From positions 47,925-111,924 of the forward strand of contig NZ_AMRV01000009.1 of the NCBI RefSeq assembly GCF_000342165.1: a stretch of 64,000 bases of DNA, given 5' to 3'. Each line of letters opens with the position of its first letter. The stretch's first letter is position 1. The DNA is from Pacificimonas flava. GTDB taxonomy: Bacteria; Pseudomonadota; Alphaproteobacteria; Sphingomonadales; Sphingomonadaceae. Below are positions 61,754 through 64,000 of the stretch, piece by piece. The notes under the pieces were generated by a model, which saw only the letters and a program-made list of their open reading frames with translations, did not search any database and was not told the origin of the DNA. The position numbers were made by a program, and so were the translations under genes.

Positions 61754-63229
61754 CTACCACCATTTGTCCGGCACGCCGGCAAAGCCCGCCGCCCGTTCCA
61801 AGGCGTAGCCGGCGTTCAGCACGCCTTCCTCGTCCAGCGCCTTGCCGATCAGTTGCAGGCCGAGCGGCAGGCCATCGTCGCTGAGGCCGGCCGGTACGCT
61901 CATGGCGGGAAGGCCCGCAAGGCTCGCCGGCACGCAGAAGACGTCGTTCAGGTACATGGCGATGGGATCGTCGACCTTGTCACCCATGGCAAAGGCGGCG
62001 CTCGGCGCCGTCGGCGCCAGCAGGAGGTCGCAGCGTTTCCAGGCCTCGTCGAAATCGCGCTGGATCAACGTGCGAACCTTCTGCGCCTTCAAGTAATAGG
62101 CGTCGTAATAGCCGGCGGAGAGGACGTAGGTGCCGATCATGATGCGGCGTTTCACCTCGTCGCCAAAACCGGCGGAGCGCGTCGCCTCGTACATGTCGAT
62201 CAGATTGCCGCCCTCGGGCGCCTCGCGCAGGCCGTAACGCACGCCGTCATAGCGGGCGAGATTCGACGACGCCTCTGCCGGGGCGATGATGTAATAGGTG
62301 GGCAGCGCATATTTTGTGTGCGGCAGCGACACCTCCACAAGCTCGGCGCCGGCATCGCGCAGCATGTCCGCACCGCGCTGCCACAGCGCATCGATTTCGG
62401 CCGGGATGCCGTCGATCGTATATTCCTTCGGAATGCCGACCGTCTTGCCCTTCAGGTCGCCGGTCAGCGCCGCCTCGAAATCGGGTACGGGCAGATCCAA
62501 ACTTGTCGAATCCTTGGGATCGAAACCGCACATGGATTTCAGAAGGATGGCGCAGTCGCGCACGTCGCGCGCCATTGGGCCCGCCTGATCGAGCGAGCTG
62601 GCGAAGGCGACGACGCCCCAGCGGCTGCAGCGGCCATAGGTCGGCTTGATTCCGGTGATGCCGGTGAAAGCGGCGGGTTGACGGATCGAACCGCCCGTGT
62701 CCGTTCCGGTCGCGCCCGCGCACAGGCGCGCGGCCACGGCGGCGGAGCTGCCGCCCGACGATCCGCCCGGCACCAGTGCCTCGTTGCCCTTGCCGCGCCA
62801 CGGGTTCGTCACCTTGCCCCAGGCGCTCGTTTCGTTGGAGGAGCCCATGGCGAACTCGTCCATGTTCAGCTTGCCCAGCATGCCGGCGCCGTCCGCCTTC
62901 AGCTTTGCGCTGACGGTGCTTTCATAGGGCGGCGTGAAGCCCTTCAAAATGTTCGAACCGGCTGTGGATTCCACCCCCTCCGTGCAGAACAGGTCCTTGA
63001 TGCCCAGCGGAATGCCGGCCAGCGGCTTCGCCTCGCCCCTTGCCAGTGCCGCGTCCGCCGCCTCCGCCGCCTGCAGCGCCACTTCCGGCGTTTCCACCGT
63101 GAACGCGTTCAGCGCCCGCGCGCCGGCAACCGCGTCATTGTGCGCCTCTGCCAAATCCTTGGCCGAAAACGCCTTGGCGCGCAGCCCGTCGCGCATGGCG
63201 GAAAGCGTCAGGTCGGTCAGCTTGGTCAC
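61754..63229 (-). CDS. gatA: Asp-tRNA(Asn)/Glu-tRNA(Gln) amidotransferase subunit A
   Basis: GatA is the glutaminase of GatCAB. The 491-residue product has the amidase Ser-cisSer-Lys triad: Lys78 ([10 protein letters not shown]), cis-Ser157 ([10 protein letters not shown]) and nucleophile Ser181 ([11 protein letters not shown]); the 24-residue spacing between the serines matches the family. The GTG at 63229 gives [16 protein letters not shown]. The open frame further upstream runs through gatC and repeats and is not coding. It follows gatC by 80 bases. Confidence 0.97.
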   Translation of the reverse strand: MTKLTDLTLSAMRDGLRAKAFSAKDLAEAHNDAVAGARALNAFTVETPEVALQAAEAADAALARGEAKPLAGIPLGIKDLFCTEGVESTAGSNILKGFTPPYESTVSAKLKADGAGMLGKLNMDEFAMGSSNETSAWGKVTNPWRGKGNEALVPGGSSGGSSAAVAARLCAGATGTDTGGSIRQPAAFTGITGIKPTYGRCSRWGVVAFASSLDQAGPMARDVRDCAILLKSMCGFDPKDSTSLDLPVPDFEAALTGDLKGKTVGIPKEYTIDGIPAEIDALWQRGADMLRDAGAELVEVSLPHTKYALPTYYIIAPAEASSNLARYDGVRYGLREAPEGGNLIDMYEATRSAGFGDEVKRRIMIGTYVLSAGYYDAYYLKAQKVRTLIQRDFDEAWKRCDLLLAPTAPSAAFAMGDKVDDPIAMYLNDVFCVPASLAGLPAMSVPAGLSDDGLPLGLQLIGKALDEEGVLNAGYALERAAGFAGVPDKWW

Positions 63230-63309
63230 GTCGGCAATATTCCTTCTTACATCCCGCGGGCTCGGCGGCGGGGCAAATCCGTTCGGGGCGGGTGGCGGGC
63301 GGCAGCCGC

Positions 63310-63597
63310 CTATTCGATGACCTTGGGAACGGCGAAGAAGCCGTGCATCGCCTTCGGCGCGTTCGACAGCACCTTGTCCTGCACGCCGCCGTCCGTCACC
63401 GCATCCTCGCGCCAGCGCAGCGCGTTCGGAATGACGGTCGACAGCGGCTCCACGCCGTCCGTGTTCACCTCGCCAAGCTGTTCGACCCAGTCGAGGATGT
63501 TCGACAACTCCTTGGCCATCGGCTCCACGCGCTCCTCCGGCATCTGGATACGGGCAAGATGCGCGATCTTGCGGACGGTTTCGGGGCCGATCGACAT
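63310..63597 (-). CDS. gatC: Asp-tRNA(Asn)/Glu-tRNA(Gln) amidotransferase subunit C
   Basis: GatC is the small scaffold that wraps around GatA and GatB. The 95-residue protein has the family's [37 protein letters not shown] and C-terminal [12 protein letters not shown] 63597 gives the standard N-terminus [10 protein letters not shown]. It is first in a gatC-gatA unit. Confidence 0.96.
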   Translation of the reverse strand: MSIGPETVRKIAHLARIQMPEERVEPMAKELSNILDWVEQLGEVNTDGVEPLSTVIPNALRWREDAVTDGGVQDKVLSNAPKAMHGFFAVPKVIE

Positions 63598-63690
63598 GCA
63601 CACTCCACTTTTCGAAATCGCCCGCGGCACTAGCAGAGCGCGCGGCGCGGCGGCAAGCGGCGGTTGCGCCGGGCCGCCCCGCACCCTCAA

Positions 63691-64000
63691 CCGTCATCTC
63701 GGCGAAGGCCGGGACCCACGCCATTCCGGTCGGCACCGTTGCCTTGCCTGCACCCTCGGGAGGTGGACCCCGGCCTAGGCCGGGGCGACGATTTGGGCTT
63801 GGCGGAGGGAACGGCACCGGGCGGCCAGGCAACTACGGGAATCGGCAAGCGGGGAAGCGGCGCACGGACCGCCCCCCCTTCGCCCTTCCCCAACCGTCAT
63901 CCCGGCGGTTTATATTTCGCGCGAGGGGAACGGCACCGGGTTCACGGACCGCACCCCTTCGCCAACCCCTCAACCGTCATCCCGGCGAAGGCCGGGATCC
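63691..64000. repeat. REP-like repeat cluster upstream of gatC, cut by the window end
   Basis: The 403 bases beyond gatC contain no credible gene. They hold REP-like copies at 63691-63717, 63765-63791 (inverted), a truncated one at 63894-63910 and one at 63974-64000 that touches the end. The core is CCGTCAT(C/T)(C)CGGCGAAGGCCGGGA. A second unit, GGGAACGGCACCGGG, occurs at 63807-63821 and 63926-63940 with similar flanks, indicating partial duplication of about 120 bases. The gatC promoter must lie between here and 63598. Confidence 0.75.

Noticed and set aside
61853..63778. Plus-strand 641-residue open frame opposite gatA and gatC
   Set aside because: Antisense to two clearly identified genes, no recognisable domain, runs into REP-like repeats.
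63229..63832. About 200-residue N-terminal extension of GatA
   Set aside because: It overlaps gatC in another frame and repeats; GatA normally begins at the GTG 63229 position.

Overview
The window is high-GC, gene-dense DNA from an alphaproteobacterium, most likely a member of the Sphingomonadales. The evidence is CtrA and CckA (the alphaproteobacterial cell-cycle phosphorelay), a C4-pathway 5-aminolevulinate synthase (HemA), a GTTC-N7-GTTC SOS box in front of recA, GatCAB together with a tRNA-Gln carrying a U1-A72 pair, a Zymomonas-type glucose-fructose oxidoreductase homologue, and a long TonB-dependent receptor of the Caulobacter/Sphingomonas kind. No rRNA, prophage, IS element or CRISPR array was seen. 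Most of the window is ordinary chromosome.

Layout. 1-3.6 kb: 5' part of ruvB, ctrA with a presumptive autoregulated promoter, then ada with a small BLUF blue-light sensor upstream of it. 3.7-7.5 kb: leuA behind a leucine-rich leader peptide and alternative hairpins (a transcription attenuator), then a secreted protein and a membrane protein. 7.5-10.8 kb: rpsD, a small secreted protein and an S9 peptidase. 10.8-13.9 kb: an rpiB-glyA-nrdR-trmJ run on the minus strand. 14-17 kb: two different 2-oxoglutarate/Fe(II) oxygenases and a patatin lipase. 17-22 kb: hemA, 3-hydroxyisobutyryl-CoA hydrolase, a thioesterase, murI and hemB, interspersed with REP-like palindromes. 22-31 kb: a DUF805 protein, an acyl-CoA synthetase, a META lipoprotein, the agmatine-to-putrescine pair aguB/aguA, then a translationally coupled ppx/gppA-rlmE-M28 peptidase operon, and tRNA-Gln(CUG).

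31-42.3 kb is the most distinctive part: a compact carbohydrate-use locus. It holds a Tat-exported GFOR-like oxidoreductase, two paralogous secreted proteins that each contain two GH43-like five-bladed propellers, a Cys-type sulfatase, a secreted clan GH-A-like glycosidase of a family I do not recognise, and a 937-residue TonB-dependent receptor. Together they suggest uptake and stepwise breakdown of a sulfated polysaccharide or oligosaccharide whose identity cannot be read from sequence.

42.5-64 kb: a PepSY/response regulator/histidine kinase operon, an ABC-F protein (uup) with yjbQ, an orphan PAS-HWE kinase, a glutathione transferase, an MsbA-like exporter, a TonB-C-like small protein, recA, cckA, and a compact minus-strand run of two VOC proteins, an SRPBCC protein and a DUF1428 protein, divergent from an HxlR-type regulator with an unclear start codon. 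The window closes with gatB, an AI-2E-family permease, gatA, gatC and another cluster of REP-like repeats that runs off the end.
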